Shown: positions 9,002 through 17,930, counted from the stretch's first letter. The stretch: DNA of 64,000 nt from an uncultured Tateyamaria sp. (GCF_947503045.1 NZ_CANNCF010000006.1:1-64000), one strand, 5' to 3'. The notes: a model not told the origin generated them from the letters alone. Made by a program: numbers and translations.

Positions 9002-9375
9002 TACGCCGCGCTATTCTTGTTGGGCTAATCGCCCTCGCTCTGCCCGCACACGCCCAATCGGTCAAGCTGCGTGCCCACGAGATCGACGCGCTGTTGTCCG
9101 GCAACACCGCCATAGGCAAATGGGACGGCACGCCTTACCGCCAATATTTCGACGCGGATGGCACCACGATCTACGCGCAAGAGGGCGCGCGCTCGGCCCG
9201 TGGGGAATGGCGCATAGACGCAGAAAAGGACGAATACCAAAGCATCTGGCCTCGGGACGCCGATTGGGAAGGATGGTTCGTGATGGAATGGGCCGGCACG
9301 TTCTATTGGGTCAGCAAAAAGACACCGCCCACGCCGTTCGAACTGGTCGAAGGCGAACAGTTGGTGACGCCATGA
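8998..9375 (+). CDS. Small exported protein of unknown function
   Basis: 125 residues. The TTG start at 8998 overlaps the tdm stop (TTGA), and the protein opens with a clear signal peptide, MIRRAILVGLIALALPAHA, with cleavage predicted after AHA. The mature part is rich in Trp, Tyr and Gly (GKWDGTPYRQYFDADGTTIY, GEWRIDAE), a pattern like small beta-barrel or lipocalin-type domains, but no family is recognised. Translational coupling to tdm means it is made whenever the demethylase is. Why a cytoplasmic demethylase should be coupled to a periplasmic protein is not clear. Confidence 0.75.
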   Translation: MIRRAILVGLIALALPAHAQSVKLRAHEIDALLSGNTAIGKWDGTPYRQYFDADGTTIYAQEGARSARGEWRIDAEKDEYQSIWPRDADWEGWFVMEWAGTFYWVSKKTPPTPFELVEGEQLVTP

Positions 9376-9782
9376 TCCGCTTTGCAGCAGCCGTGGCGCT
9401 CAGCGCTGTCGCGGCCCATGCGGATACGTATTGCGCCGATCTGACGGCACTTTCCAACGGCACTATCACCGAAATCGCTTTGCCTTCGGGCAAGGCTGGT
9501 ATCTGCGCTATATCGCAGGACCTGTCAGGCGCGCGCGCAGTCAATTGTCGTTGGCCTTTTGACTACCGCGTGCAGGCCGCGACCGATGCGTTCACCCGGT
9601 TGCTCGACGCCACGGCTCAGTGCCTGAACACCGAGGGCGTCAGTGATCAGGGGGTGAACCACCCCGACAGCTATGATTTGCGAACATTCGACACGGACAC
9701 GGGGCAGGTTAGCGTGTCGATCAAGGACAAGGGCGCGCTGCAGCAGACTTTCATCTTTCTGCGCGTCGCCCCGCCCGCCTAA
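9372..9782 (+). CDS. Small exported cysteine-containing protein of unknown function
   Basis: 136 residues. It begins in an ATGA overlap with the previous gene and has a signal peptide ([17 protein letters not shown]). The mature part has four cysteines (CADL, GICAIS, VNCRW, QCLNT), enough for two disulphides in the periplasm. No family recognised. It is the third gene of the tdm operon; its TAA stop at 9780-9782 overlaps the stop of tmm on the other strand, so the two operons meet tail to tail with no spacer. Confidence 0.75.
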   Translation: MIRFAAAVALSAVAAHADTYCADLTALSNGTITEIALPSGKAGICAISQDLSGARAVNCRWPFDYRVQAATDAFTRLLDATAQCLNTEGVSDQGVNHPDSYDLRTFDTDTGQVSVSIKDKGALQQTFIFLRVAPPA

Positions 9783-11113
9783 TTCTGCAAGTACACGTCA
9801 ATACTGTCATCCAGCGCGTCGACCCAAGGTGTATGATGCTTGGGCGCCATTGTCCCAGTCATCACCGATTTGTACCCATTGTCGCGGAAGGTCATGATCC
9901 CCTGCTTCTTGTGGCCCTTCCACTCTTTGAACGCCTTGCAGGCCCCTTCAACATCGAATGAGGGGTAATCAGTTTCGGCGATCAATTCCTTGATGTAATC
10001 CCCCTGGTACCAGATCGCATCGTAGTCATCAGCCCCAGCATCCTCGCGCGCCACACGGTCAACCACATCGGCCTCCATCTCGGCCTTCGACGGCGTGTCG
10101 ATCTTGCCCATGATGGCGTCCCGCACCCACCAGGCTTGGGCGTCAAACATGTTGAAGGTGAACCACTGGTCCTGCATTCCAAGATAGAAAAGCGCGGGGT
10201 TTTCGACCCAAGCGACGCCTTTATACAGGTCCGCCGTCGCCAACCGGTTGGCCGTTTTCAGGCGCAGATCGTCGGCCATGAAGGGGAAGTGATGCTGGTA
10301 CCCGGTACACAGAATGACAGCATCCACATCGCGGCTGGTGCCATCCTTGAAATGCGCAATCTTGCCGTCCACGTGGGTAAGCAACGGCACTTCAGCCCAA
10401 TTGTCGGGCCAGTCATATCCCATGGCCGCCGTGCGGTGAGAAACGGTGATAGATTTCGCCCCATATTTCCAGCATTGCGAGCCGATATCCTCGGCGGAAT
10501 AGCTGGTGCCGACGATCAGGATATCCTGATCCTTGAATTCAAGCGCATCGCGGAAATCATGGGCGTGTAGCACACGGCCCTTGAAGGTTTCAAAACCCGG
10601 AAACTCCGGCACGTTCGGCGTTGAAAAATGCCCCGAAGCGCAAACGACATGATCAAATTTTTCGGTGTATTCGCGGTCATTCGGCAGGTCCTTGACCGTG
10701 ACGCTGAAGGTGCCGTTTTCAAACTCGACGCGTCGCACCGCCGTCTCGAACCGGATCCAGTCCCGCACGCCTGCCTTTTCAACCCGACCCTGGATATAGT
10801 CGAACAGCACCGCGCGAGGCGGATATGATGCGATCTGCTTGCCGAAATGCTCCTCAAAGGAATAGTCCGCGAATTCCAACCCCTCTTTGGGGCCGTTCGA
10901 CCAAAGATAGCGGTACATCGACCCGTGCACCGGTTCGCCATACTGATCCACACCAGTGCGCCAGGTATAGTTCCATAGACCACCCCAATTGGCCTGTTTT
11001 TCAAAGCAGACGACCTCGGGGATATCTTCCCCGTTTTGCTTGGCGGACTGAAACGCGCGCAGCTGCGCCAGCCCCGACGGTCCGGCCCCGATGATGGCGA
11101 TACGTTTGGGCAT
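9779..11113 (-). CDS. tmm: Trimethylamine monooxygenase
   Basis: Flavin-containing monooxygenase of 444 residues that oxidises TMA to TMAO with NADPH and O2. It has the FAD motif GAGPSG at the N-terminus, the FMO signature [11 protein letters not shown], the NADPH-site GTSYSAED and the CTGY motif ([10 protein letters not shown]). Length and sequence style match bacterial Tmm (about 445-455 residues). The start at ATG 11113 has AGGAGAG just upstream; an earlier in-frame start at 11164 is not supported. It makes the substrate of Tdm, encoded convergently next door. A motif resembling the island's A-tract element (AACTAATTTGCACAAG, about 11178) lies upstream. Confidence 0.95.
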   Translation of the reverse strand: MPKRIAIIGAGPSGLAQLRAFQSAKQNGEDIPEVVCFEKQANWGGLWNYTWRTGVDQYGEPVHGSMYRYLWSNGPKEGLEFADYSFEEHFGKQIASYPPRAVLFDYIQGRVEKAGVRDWIRFETAVRRVEFENGTFSVTVKDLPNDREYTEKFDHVVCASGHFSTPNVPEFPGFETFKGRVLHAHDFRDALEFKDQDILIVGTSYSAEDIGSQCWKYGAKSITVSHRTAAMGYDWPDNWAEVPLLTHVDGKIAHFKDGTSRDVDAVILCTGYQHHFPFMADDLRLKTANRLATADLYKGVAWVENPALFYLGMQDQWFTFNMFDAQAWWVRDAIMGKIDTPSKAEMEADVVDRVAREDAGADDYDAIWYQGDYIKELIAETDYPSFDVEGACKAFKEWKGHKKQGIMTFRDNGYKSVMTGTMAPKHHTPWVDALDDSIDVYLQN

Positions 11114-11269
11114 TGTGCGACTCTCCTGGCAATATTCAGTTTGTACCAATTCGACCGCCATCATCCCTGCAAGTCAACTAATTTGCACAAGAGTGAAAAT
11201 GCAGACGTGACTTTCCTTGTGCCATGGTGTTGATGTCGGGCACTTCATCACGGCAAAAATGGGCGCACC

Positions 11270-11662
11270 ATGGTCAAACCACATTTCAGTTTTTGGATCA
11301 TTGCGGTGCTGGGCCTCGTTTGGAACCTGATGGGATGTCTCAATTTCATCACGCAGATGAATGCGGACGCCGTCGCGCAGATGCCCGAGATTTATCAATT
11401 GATCATCACCGCGCGCCCGCTCTGGGCAACGCTCGCCTTCGGCTTTGCCGTGTTTGGCGGGGCGCTTGGCTGCATCCTGCTGCTTTTGCGCCGCCGCATG
11501 GCCTCGGTGGGCTTTCTGGTGTCACTGCTAGCTATTGTGGTGACCGTCATTCAGACAGTCTTGGTGGTCGGGATGGCCCCCAGCACCATCCTGTCCGTCT
11601 TGGTTGGCGTAGCACTTTTCTGGTACGCGACCATCGCTGCACGCGCGGGCTGGTTGCGCTAG
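11270..11662 (+). CDS. Small four-helix membrane protein
   Basis: 130 residues with four predicted membrane helices (WIIAVLGLVWNLMGCLNFI, WATLAFGFAVFGGALGCILL, a third around VSLLAIVVTVIQTVLVVG and a fourth near ILSVLVGVALFWYATIAA). No family name is certain. It sits alone on the plus strand between tmm and gmaS, both on the minus strand, so it has its own promoter in the tmm upstream region and reads convergently into gmaS. Role unknown; association with amine metabolism is positional only. Confidence 0.7.
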   Translation: MVKPHFSFWIIAVLGLVWNLMGCLNFITQMNADAVAQMPEIYQLIITARPLWATLAFGFAVFGGALGCILLLLRRRMASVGFLVSLLAIVVTVIQTVLVVGMAPSTILSVLVGVALFWYATIAARAGWLR

Positions 11663-11700
11663 GCACCTCGCAACCAACTTCACCCTTTCGCAGTATCGGA

Positions 11701-13035
11701 TCAGATATCGAGGGTATTGTCCTTTTCCCACTGCGAGAAATGCGCCGTGAAATCGTTCCACTCCTGCGTCTTCATCTTGACGTAAGAGGCCGAGAACTCT
11801 TCGCCCATAGCGGCTTTTAGGCCCTTGTCCTTGTCGTATTCGCGCAAGGCATCCAGCATATTCAGCGGCAGCTTGGGTGCGCCACGCACCTTGTGGCCTT
11901 CGGCATACATATCAATGTCGTGGCGCTTGCCGGGATCGGCCTCAGTGCGGATACCGTCAAGGCCGGCCGCAATGATGACAGCTTGCAGCAGATAGGGGTT
12001 CGTCGCCCCATCCGGCAGGCGCAACTCAAAGCGACCTGGGCCAGGGACGCGCACCATATGGGTGCGGTTGTTGCCCGTCCACGTCACCGTGTTAGGCGCC
12101 CATGTGGCCCCTGACATCGTGCGTGGTGCGTTGATGCGTTTGTAGCTGTTCACCGTCGGGTTGGTGATCGCAGCCAGCGCGCTCGCGTGCTTCATGATCC
12201 CGCCAAGGAAATGGCGACCTTTTTCGGACAACCCGAGTTCAGCCGTTTGCGAGCTGTCATTCGGTTCCATCGCGAAGACGTTGGTCTTGGCGTCTGCACC
12301 CGGTGCGTCCCAGACCGAGATGTGGGCGTGGCATCCGTTGCCCGTCAGCCCTTCGACCGGTTTGGGCATGAAGGTTGCGCGGAACCCGTGCTTTTCGGCC
12401 ACACTTTTGGTCATGAACTTGAAGAAGGAATGCTTGTCGGCGGTGCGCAGCGCATCATCAAACTCCCAGTTCATCTCGAACTGGCCGTTCGCGTCCTCAT
12501 GGTCGTTCTGGTAAGGTCCCCAGCCCAGATCAAGCATGTAGTCGCAGATCTCGCGCACCACGTCATAGCGGCGCATCACCGCCTGCTGGTCATAGCAGGG
12601 CTTGGCGGCGGTGTCGTATTCGTCACTGATCTGGTTGCCGTCCGGGGTCATCAGGAAATACTCCGCCTCGATCCCGGTCTTGACGTGCAGCCCTTCGGCG
12701 GCGGCCTCATTAATCAGGCGGCGCAGCACGTTGCGGGGGGCCTGGGCGACGTCCTCGCCTTCCATGACGCAGTTGCCCGCAACCCACGCCACTTCGGGTT
12801 TCCAAGGCAGCTGGATCACCGAGGACGGGTCGGGCACTGCCAACATGTCCGGGTGGGCAGGTGTCATATCGAGCCAAGTCGCAAAACCGGCAAAACCCGC
12901 GCCATCTTCCTGCATATCGGCGATGGCCTGTGCGGGCACCAGTTTGGCCCGTTGGCCGCCAAAAAGGTCGGTGAAGGAAATCATGAAATATTTTACGCCA
13001 TTGTCGGCGGCGAACTGTGCAAGATCAGTGGTCAT
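11701..13035 (-). CDS. gmaS: Gamma-glutamylmethylamide synthetase
   Basis: Glutamine-synthetase-like ligase, 444 residues, joining methylamine to glutamate with ATP to give gamma-glutamylmethylamide. Glutamine synthetase landmarks are present: the metal-site TGIEAEYF, NDHEDANGQFEMNW, the ATP-site GNGCHAHIS, NPTVNSYKRINAP and the substrate-site RVPGPGRFELRLPDGATNPYL (shown in part). Classical GlnA differs in length and in several of these loops. Position directly downstream of mgsABC supports GMA synthetase rather than GlnA. ATG 13035 with an AGGGACAG element upstream. A stem-loop separates it from mgsC (13066-13093). Confidence 0.93.
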   Translation of the reverse strand: MTTDLAQFAADNGVKYFMISFTDLFGGQRAKLVPAQAIADMQEDGAGFAGFATWLDMTPAHPDMLAVPDPSSVIQLPWKPEVAWVAGNCVMEGEDVAQAPRNVLRRLINEAAAEGLHVKTGIEAEYFLMTPDGNQISDEYDTAAKPCYDQQAVMRRYDVVREICDYMLDLGWGPYQNDHEDANGQFEMNWEFDDALRTADKHSFFKFMTKSVAEKHGFRATFMPKPVEGLTGNGCHAHISVWDAPGADAKTNVFAMEPNDSSQTAELGLSEKGRHFLGGIMKHASALAAITNPTVNSYKRINAPRTMSGATWAPNTVTWTGNNRTHMVRVPGPGRFELRLPDGATNPYLLQAVIIAAGLDGIRTEADPGKRHDIDMYAEGHKVRGAPKLPLNMLDALREYDKDKGLKAAMGEEFSASYVKMKTQEWNDFTAHFSQWEKDNTLDI

Positions 13036-13065
13036 CTATCTGTCCCTGTCGGTCTTTATGTGGTG

Positions 13066-13093
13066 AGGGCGCGTGCCGTGATGGCCGCGCCCT
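13066..13093 (-). promoter_or_regulatory. Intercistronic stem-loop between mgsC and gmaS
   Basis: AGGGCGCG and CGCGCCCT form an 8-base-pair GC-rich stem around a 12-base loop, in the 70-base gap between mgsC and gmaS. No U-run follows on the minus strand, so it is more likely an mRNA-processing or stability element than a strong terminator. Confidence 0.45.
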
Positions 13094-13105
13094 TCGTTGT
13101 GGTGA

Positions 13106-14449
13106 TCAGTAAGAGGTGCCCGGTTTGCCGGGATACCAGTCGGTGCCCGCCAGCGGGATTTTGGCCATCGCCGCGGCCTCCATCGTCAGCGCGCAAAGGT
13201 CCTCAGGCTCAAGATTGTGAAGGTGGTTCTTGCCGCAGGCCCGCGCGATGGTTTGCGCCTCAAGCGTCATCACCTTGAGATAGTTGTTGAGCCGGCGCCC
13301 CCCTTCGATAGGGTCAAAACGCTTCATCAATTCGGGATCTTGCGTCGTGATCCCGGCGGGGTCCTGCCCTTCGTGCCAGTCATCATAGGCACCGGCGGTC
13401 GTCCCGAGAGCGTTGTATTCGGCCTCCCATTTGGGGTCGTTGTCGCCCAGCGCAATAAGCGCGGCGGTACCGATGGCGACAGCATCAGCCCCCAGCGCCA
13501 TAGCCTTGGCCACATCCGCGCCCGTCCGTATCCCACCTGAAACGATCAGCTGCACCTCGCGATGCATGTCGAGGTCTTGCAGCGCACGCACAGCCTCGCG
13601 GATACAGGCCAAGATCGGTTGGCCGACGTGTTCGATGAACACATCCTGCGTGGCCGCCGTGCCGCCTTGCATCCCGTCAAGCACCACGACATCCGCGCCC
13701 GCCTTTAAAGCAAGTGTCGTGTCAAAGTAGGGACGCGCGCCACCGACTTTGATATAGATCGGCTTTTCCCAATTGGTGATCTCGCGCAGCTCGAGGATTT
13801 TGATTTCCAGATCATCCGGCCCGGTCCAGTCGGGGTGACGGCAGGCAGAACGCTGATCGATCCCCTTGGGCAGATTGCGCATTTCGGCCACGCGGTCGCT
13901 GATCTTTTGGCCCAGAAGCATTCCGCCACCGCCGGGCTTGGCCCCCTGCCCCACCACGATCTCAATGGCGTCAGCGCGGCGCAGATCGTCCGGGTTCATC
14001 CCGTAACGCGAAGGCAAATACTGATAGACCAGCTTGTTGGAATGGCCTCGCTCTTCCTCGGTCATGCCGCCGTCGCCCGTCGTGGTCGACGTGCCCGCCA
14101 TGGTCGCGCCACGGCCCAATGCCTCCTTGGCAGCGCCCGAAAGCGCACCAAAGGACATGCCTGCAATCGTGACCGGGATGTCCAGTTGGATCGGGTTCTT
14201 GGCAAACCGAGTGCCCAACGTGACCGAGGTTTCGCATTTCTCGCGATATCCTTCGAGCGGATAGCGCGATATGGATGCGCCCAAAAACAGTAGATCATCG
14301 AAATGGGGCAGTTTGCGTTTTGCCCCGCCGCCGCGAATGTCATAGATGCCGGTCGCCGCCGCGCGCCGGATTTCAGCATTCACGGAGTTTGAAAAAGTGG
14401 CCGACTGGATCGGCATCGTGCGCGGGGCGCCGTTTTGGTCGTCTTTCAT
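13106..14449 (-). CDS. mgsC: N-methylglutamate synthase subunit C (FMN-binding, GltB-like)
   Basis: 447 residues, homologous to the FMN/synthase domain of the glutamate synthase large subunit. Marks: TIAGMSFGALSGAAKEALGR, GQGAKPGGGGMLLGQK, DGMQGGTAAT and IVSGGIRTGADVAKAMALGAD. With MgsA and MgsB it converts gamma-glutamylmethylamide or methylamine plus glutamate to N-methylglutamate. The region that in GltB carries the three cysteines of the 3Fe-4S cluster reads TAGAYDDWHEGQDPAGITTQ (about residues 351-370) and has none, so the protein is predicted to bind FMN only. Starts ten bases after the mgsB stop. Confidence 0.92.
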   Translation of the reverse strand: MKDDQNGAPRTMPIQSATFSNSVNAEIRRAAATGIYDIRGGGAKRKLPHFDDLLFLGASISRYPLEGYREKCETSVTLGTRFAKNPIQLDIPVTIAGMSFGALSGAAKEALGRGATMAGTSTTTGDGGMTEEERGHSNKLVYQYLPSRYGMNPDDLRRADAIEIVVGQGAKPGGGGMLLGQKISDRVAEMRNLPKGIDQRSACRHPDWTGPDDLEIKILELREITNWEKPIYIKVGGARPYFDTTLALKAGADVVVLDGMQGGTAATQDVFIEHVGQPILACIREAVRALQDLDMHREVQLIVSGGIRTGADVAKAMALGADAVAIGTAALIALGDNDPKWEAEYNALGTTAGAYDDWHEGQDPAGITTQDPELMKRFDPIEGGRRLNNYLKVMTLEAQTIARACGKNHLHNLEPEDLCALTMEAAAMAKIPLAGTDWYPGKPGTSY

Positions 14450-14458
14450 GGTCTACCC

Positions 14459-15136
14459 TTAATACGCGTTATCGATTTTGAAGGTATAAAGCTCGCGCGC
14501 TGATCCATAGCGTTTGAATTCGGACGCCTTGGCATCGCATTCACCACGCTTCAGCAATTCCTCAAGGATGGCAATATGCTCAGGCCGCATCTCCTTTTCG
14601 ATGCAATCCGCTCCAAGGGATTTGACCGACCCACGCACGAACAGGCGTGCCTCGTATAGTGAATCGCCCAACGCTTCGCCGGCATCGCCGCAAACGACAA
14701 GATTGCCAGACTGCGCCATGAAGGCCGACATGTGCCCGATATTGCCGTGCACGATGATGTCGATCCCCTTCATCGAAATCCCGCAGCGAGAGGACGCGTT
14801 GCCCTTAATCACTAACGTGCCGCCATGGCCGGTGGCACCGGCATATTGCGAAGCGTCCCCTTCAACGATAACCATGCCGGACATCATGTTTTCCGCCGTG
14901 CCCGGCCCGACGGAGCCATGCACATGCACCTTGGCCTGCTTGTTCATGCCGGCGCAATAATAGCCGGTGGACCCTTTGATATCCACCTCGATCGGTGCAT
15001 CCAGACCCACCGCGATGGCGTGGCTGCCTTTCGGGTTCACGATTTCCCAATGGGTCTGATTTGTATTTGCTGCCTGTGCATGAAGCGTGGAGTTTAGCGC
15101 TCGCAGGCCCTCCGCCTCTAAGTCAAATGTCTGCAT
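14459..15136 (-). CDS. mgsB: N-methylglutamate synthase subunit B (GXGXG domain)
   Basis: 225 residues, matching the C-terminal GXGXG beta-helix domain of glutamate synthase as a separate protein. The repeated G-x-x-G-x-x-x-G turns are visible (KGSTGYYCAGMNKQAKVHVH, GMVIVEGDASQYAGATGHGG, GNIGHMSAFMAQSGNLVVCG). It is a structural part of the MgsABC complex. The ATG immediately follows the mgsA stop, so the two are translationally linked. Confidence 0.92.
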   Translation of the reverse strand: MQTFDLEAEGLRALNSTLHAQAANTNQTHWEIVNPKGSHAIAVGLDAPIEVDIKGSTGYYCAGMNKQAKVHVHGSVGPGTAENMMSGMVIVEGDASQYAGATGHGGTLVIKGNASSRCGISMKGIDIIVHGNIGHMSAFMAQSGNLVVCGDAGEALGDSLYEARLFVRGSVKSLGADCIEKEMRPEHIAILEELLKRGECDAKASEFKRYGSARELYTFKIDNAY

Positions 15137-16066
15137 TTAAGCCGCTTTCTCTTGCGCGGTGGGGGCCGCGTTGTGCGACCAAAAATAAACGGTGGCAGGC
15201 TCGGGTTCCCAGACGCGGGCCTGATCGATCCCCGGCAGGTTCACCAGCGCGCGGTATTCAGACCCGAAAGCCACATATTGATCGGTTTCAGCCATCACAG
15301 CAGGTTTGCACGCAATCGGATCACGCACGACGCCAAACCCGTCCTTCGTGCCCACTACAAAGGTGAAGAACCCGTCGAGGTCATCAAGACTGGAGGTCAG
15401 CGCCTCGCCCAGAGTCGAACCTTTTTGCATTTTCCACGTGAGGTAGGCCGCCCCCACTTCGGTGTCGTTTTCCGTCTCGATATGAACGCCAAGACGACGC
15501 AGCTTGCGGCGCAGCGAATTGTGGTTGGACAGCGATCCATTGTGGACAAGGCACTGGTCGACGCCGGTGTTGAACGGGTGCGCTCCCATGGTTGTGACAG
15601 CAGATTCGGTCGCCATGCGGGTGTGCCCGATGCCGTGGGTCCCGGACATGTGCCGGATGTCGAAGCGTTCTGCCACTTCTTTGGGCAAACCGACTTCCTT
15701 GTAGATTTCGAGGGTGGACCCGTGGCTCATCACCCGCACATCGGGGCGGATTTCGGTCAGGATTTCGCGTGCCGCGGCGACCTGATCGGCCTTAATCGAC
15801 AGCACCGCGTGGGTGTCCTTAACCCCCATCAACACCTTGCCCTTGATGCGCTTGCGCAGGTCATCATCCAGCTTGTCAAAATCTCTTTCCGGCGCGCCCG
15901 ATTGCACGGTCAGTTTGGCGTTACCATTTGTTTCAGAACCATAAATTGCGATGCCCGCACTGTCAGGGCCGCGATCCGTCATGGTAATCAGCATGTCCGT
16001 CAACATGTCGCCAAGCTGTGGCTCCAGCGAGGTGTCTTTTAGAAAAAGTCCGACGATCCCGCACAT
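15137..16066 (-). CDS. mgsA: N-methylglutamate synthase subunit A (class II amidotransferase-like)
   Basis: 309 residues, a class II glutamine-amidotransferase (Ntn hydrolase) domain. Starting at ATG 16066 puts Cys directly after the initiator Met (MCGIVGLFLKD), giving the free N-terminal Cys nucleophile of this family; an upstream in-frame ATG at 16117 would bury it. GGGAGGG lies about nine bases upstream. Further marks are GIGHTRMATES, HNGSLSNHNSLRRKL and ENDTEVGAAYL. It would release methylamine or ammonia from the gamma-amide for transfer to the MgsC active site. First gene of mgsABC-gmaS, divergent from amt. Confidence 0.92.
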   Translation of the reverse strand: MCGIVGLFLKDTSLEPQLGDMLTDMLITMTDRGPDSAGIAIYGSETNGNAKLTVQSGAPERDFDKLDDDLRKRIKGKVLMGVKDTHAVLSIKADQVAAAREILTEIRPDVRVMSHGSTLEIYKEVGLPKEVAERFDIRHMSGTHGIGHTRMATESAVTTMGAHPFNTGVDQCLVHNGSLSNHNSLRRKLRRLGVHIETENDTEVGAAYLTWKMQKGSTLGEALTSSLDDLDGFFTFVVGTKDGFGVVRDPIACKPAVMAETDQYVAFGSEYRALVNLPGIDQARVWEPEPATVYFWSHNAAPTAQEKAA

Positions 16067-16160
16067 GGCGAAGGCCCTCCCAAAAAGTGATCTGTCGTTC
16101 GACTCGAACGCTAACATCGTTACATCACATGCTCAACCGTTGGGAAACTAATTTTCACTT

Positions 16161-16179
16161 CAGTTAAAAAAAGAGTCGC
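16161..16179 (+). promoter_or_regulatory. Weak relative of the A-tract element in the mgsA/amt spacer
   Basis: CAGTTAAAAAAAGAGTCGC shares the CAG-A7-G-x-GC layout of the element before folD and dmmD and lies in the divergent promoter region of mgsA and amt. The match is imperfect. Confidence 0.3.
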
Positions 16180-16269
16180 CAGAAGAAACCTGTCGTGGTT
16201 CAATTTGGCCAGCGTCGCGCAATGCATACGACGGCGCACAATGCCAACAGTCCAATACGGGGGTTCACC

Positions 16270-17673
16270 GTGGAAGAGCAAATCGCAGAGCTGACGGCCC
16301 AGATTGCCGCGCTGCAGGGTAAGAGTGGTGTGACAAACACCATGTTTGCCGAAACATTCTATTATCTAACCATCCCGCTGATGATCATCATCCATGCGGG
16401 ATTCCTAGCCTACGAGATGGGTGCCTCGCGCCTCAAGAACGTGTTGAGTTCGGGGGTCAAGAATATCCTGGCCTTCGCCTTCATGATCCCGACCTTTTAT
16501 TTCTTTGGCTGGTGGGTCTATTGGGGGTTCCCCACGGGTTTACCGGGCGCACCGGGGCCTGCGGGCATATCGGGTGTGGAATACGCCAATGCCATCGCGT
16601 GGGGCTGGGGTGAAAGCGCCCAGTACATGGGTCCGAATATTGCGGATCAGGCATCCGGTGTGTTCTTTGGTGCCTTTGCGCTATTTGCGGCAACAACCGC
16701 ATCCATCATGTCTGGCGCAGTCATCGAGCGCATTCAGACGGTCGGCTTCGTGATTCTTGCCGTTGTCCTTGGATCCTTTGCATGGGTCGTTGCCGCCGCT
16801 TGGGGCTGGCATGCAGATGGCTGGATGGTCACGCAATGGGGCGTGCATGACTTTGGTGCGGCGGGCCTTGTGCACGCGGTTGCCGGGTTCTTTGCCCTTG
16901 GCGTTCTGATCAACCTTGGGCCGCGCATCGGCAAGTTCAACGCGGATGGCACAGCCAATCACATCGCGGGGCATAATATGCCGCTGACGGTGACGGGCCT
17001 GATGCTGATCATCGTGGGCTTCTGGGGATTCCTGATGGCCTGCGTGATTGTCCCCGGCGAGGCGTGGAGCTGGTTTGCGGACAAACCGTCCACCATCTAC
17101 GGCACGCCCATCACGTTGTCGGCTCTGGCCTTCAACATCCTGATGGCGATTGCGGGCGGTATCATCGGGGCGTGGGTGCTGACCCGTGATCCGTTCTGGA
17201 TGATGTCAGGTGCGCTTGCGGGGATCATCTCGACCGCGTCGGGCCTCGATATCTACTTCCCGGCGCTGGCCTTCATTGTCGCCTTCTCCGCGGGTTTGAT
17301 CCTCAAGCCCTGTGCAACATGGCTGGAAAATCGCGGCATCGACGATGCGGTGGGCGCGGTGACGGTGCACGGCACGATCGGCCTCTATGGTGTGGTTCTG
17401 CTGGGTGTGTTCGCCTCTGGATATCCCGCGCTTCAGGGTGAGGCAGGCGAAGTGCCGACGATCAGTTTGATCGGTCAAATCGTGGGGGCTGTCGTGTTCT
17501 TCCTGCTCGGCTTTGTCCCAGGATACGCGGTGTCTCTTGTCCTCAAGATGATGGGCATGTTGCGCATTCCCGAGGGCGCGGAACTGGCTGGCATGGACAT
17601 GGTCAAGGTACCGGCCGCTGGCTACCCCGAAGGAATCCCCGCACCCGGCGTCAATCTGGCGCCCGGCGAGTAA
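16270..17673 (+). CDS. amtB: Amt-family ammonium/methylammonium transporter
   Basis: Eleven-helix inner-membrane channel of the Amt/Rh family, about 467 residues from this start. Family marks: MSGAVIERIQTVGFVI, the conserved DFGAAGLVHAVAG with the first channel His region, and the second His segment GAVTVHGTIGLYGV. Start is uncertain: GTG 16270 with GGGGG upstream is used here; GTG 16195 or ATG 16222 would lengthen it. The N-terminus carries a short helical, coiled-coil-like stretch (VEEQIAELTAQIAALQ) before the first membrane helix, unusual for AmtB. No glnK neighbour. Its divergent placement from mgsABC-gmaS suggests a role in keeping or retrieving methylammonium and ammonium. Confidence 0.88.
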   Translation: MEEQIAELTAQIAALQGKSGVTNTMFAETFYYLTIPLMIIIHAGFLAYEMGASRLKNVLSSGVKNILAFAFMIPTFYFFGWWVYWGFPTGLPGAPGPAGISGVEYANAIAWGWGESAQYMGPNIADQASGVFFGAFALFAATTASIMSGAVIERIQTVGFVILAVVLGSFAWVVAAAWGWHADGWMVTQWGVHDFGAAGLVHAVAGFFALGVLINLGPRIGKFNADGTANHIAGHNMPLTVTGLMLIIVGFWGFLMACVIVPGEAWSWFADKPSTIYGTPITLSALAFNILMAIAGGIIGAWVLTRDPFWMMSGALAGIISTASGLDIYFPALAFIVAFSAGLILKPCATWLENRGIDDAVGAVTVHGTIGLYGVVLLGVFASGYPALQGEAGEVPTISLIGQIVGAVVFFLLGFVPGYAVSLVLKMMGMLRIPEGAELAGMDMVKVPAAGYPEGIPAPGVNLAPGE

Positions 17674-17694
17674 CTGAACAGAAAGGACGAAATC

Positions 17695-17868
17695 ATGGGT
17701 TTTCCATATGACGAAGCAAGCTGGTCGGTTGTCGACGGGGCGATGTTCATGGGATGGGGCGGCGCAATGCCGGGCCTTTATACCTTGATAGCGATGGTGA
17801 TCTGCGTGGCTGTGCTGCTGTTTGGTCAAAAGACCGAAAGCGCCAAGACCAAGCAATTCGAGAAGTAA
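17695..17868 (+). CDS. 57-residue single-helix membrane peptide downstream of amt
   Basis: ATG 17695 is preceded by AAAGGACG and starts 21 bases after the amt stop. The product begins MGFPYDEASWSVVDGAMFMG, then has one membrane helix (about LYTLIAMVICVAVLLFG) and a charged tail ending KTKQFEK. It fits translation by its ribosome binding site, its spacing and its amphipathic design. No family recognised; it might be a small partner of the Amt channel, which is inference from position. Confidence 0.65.
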   Translation: MGFPYDEASWSVVDGAMFMGWGGAMPGLYTLIAMVICVAVLLFGQKTESAKTKQFEK

Positions 17869-17885
17869 GCGCGCCAGACGTGCGC

Positions 17886-17908
17886 GAGGGGCGGCCACCG
17901 GTCGCCTC
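17886..17908 (+). terminator. Possible terminator after the amt operon
   Basis: GAGGGGCGGCC and GGTCGCCTC can form an imperfect GC stem followed by TTATCTATT. The U-run is poor, so this is a weak call. It lies before the dmmD promoter region. Confidence 0.35.
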
Positions 17909-17930
17909 TTATCTATTCAATTTTGCCCAG

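Noticed and set aside
11701-13035. Ordinary glutamine synthetase (glnA)
   Set aside because: Position beside mgsABC and the sequence style fit gamma-glutamylmethylamide synthetase; a main glnA would be expected with glnB elsewhere.
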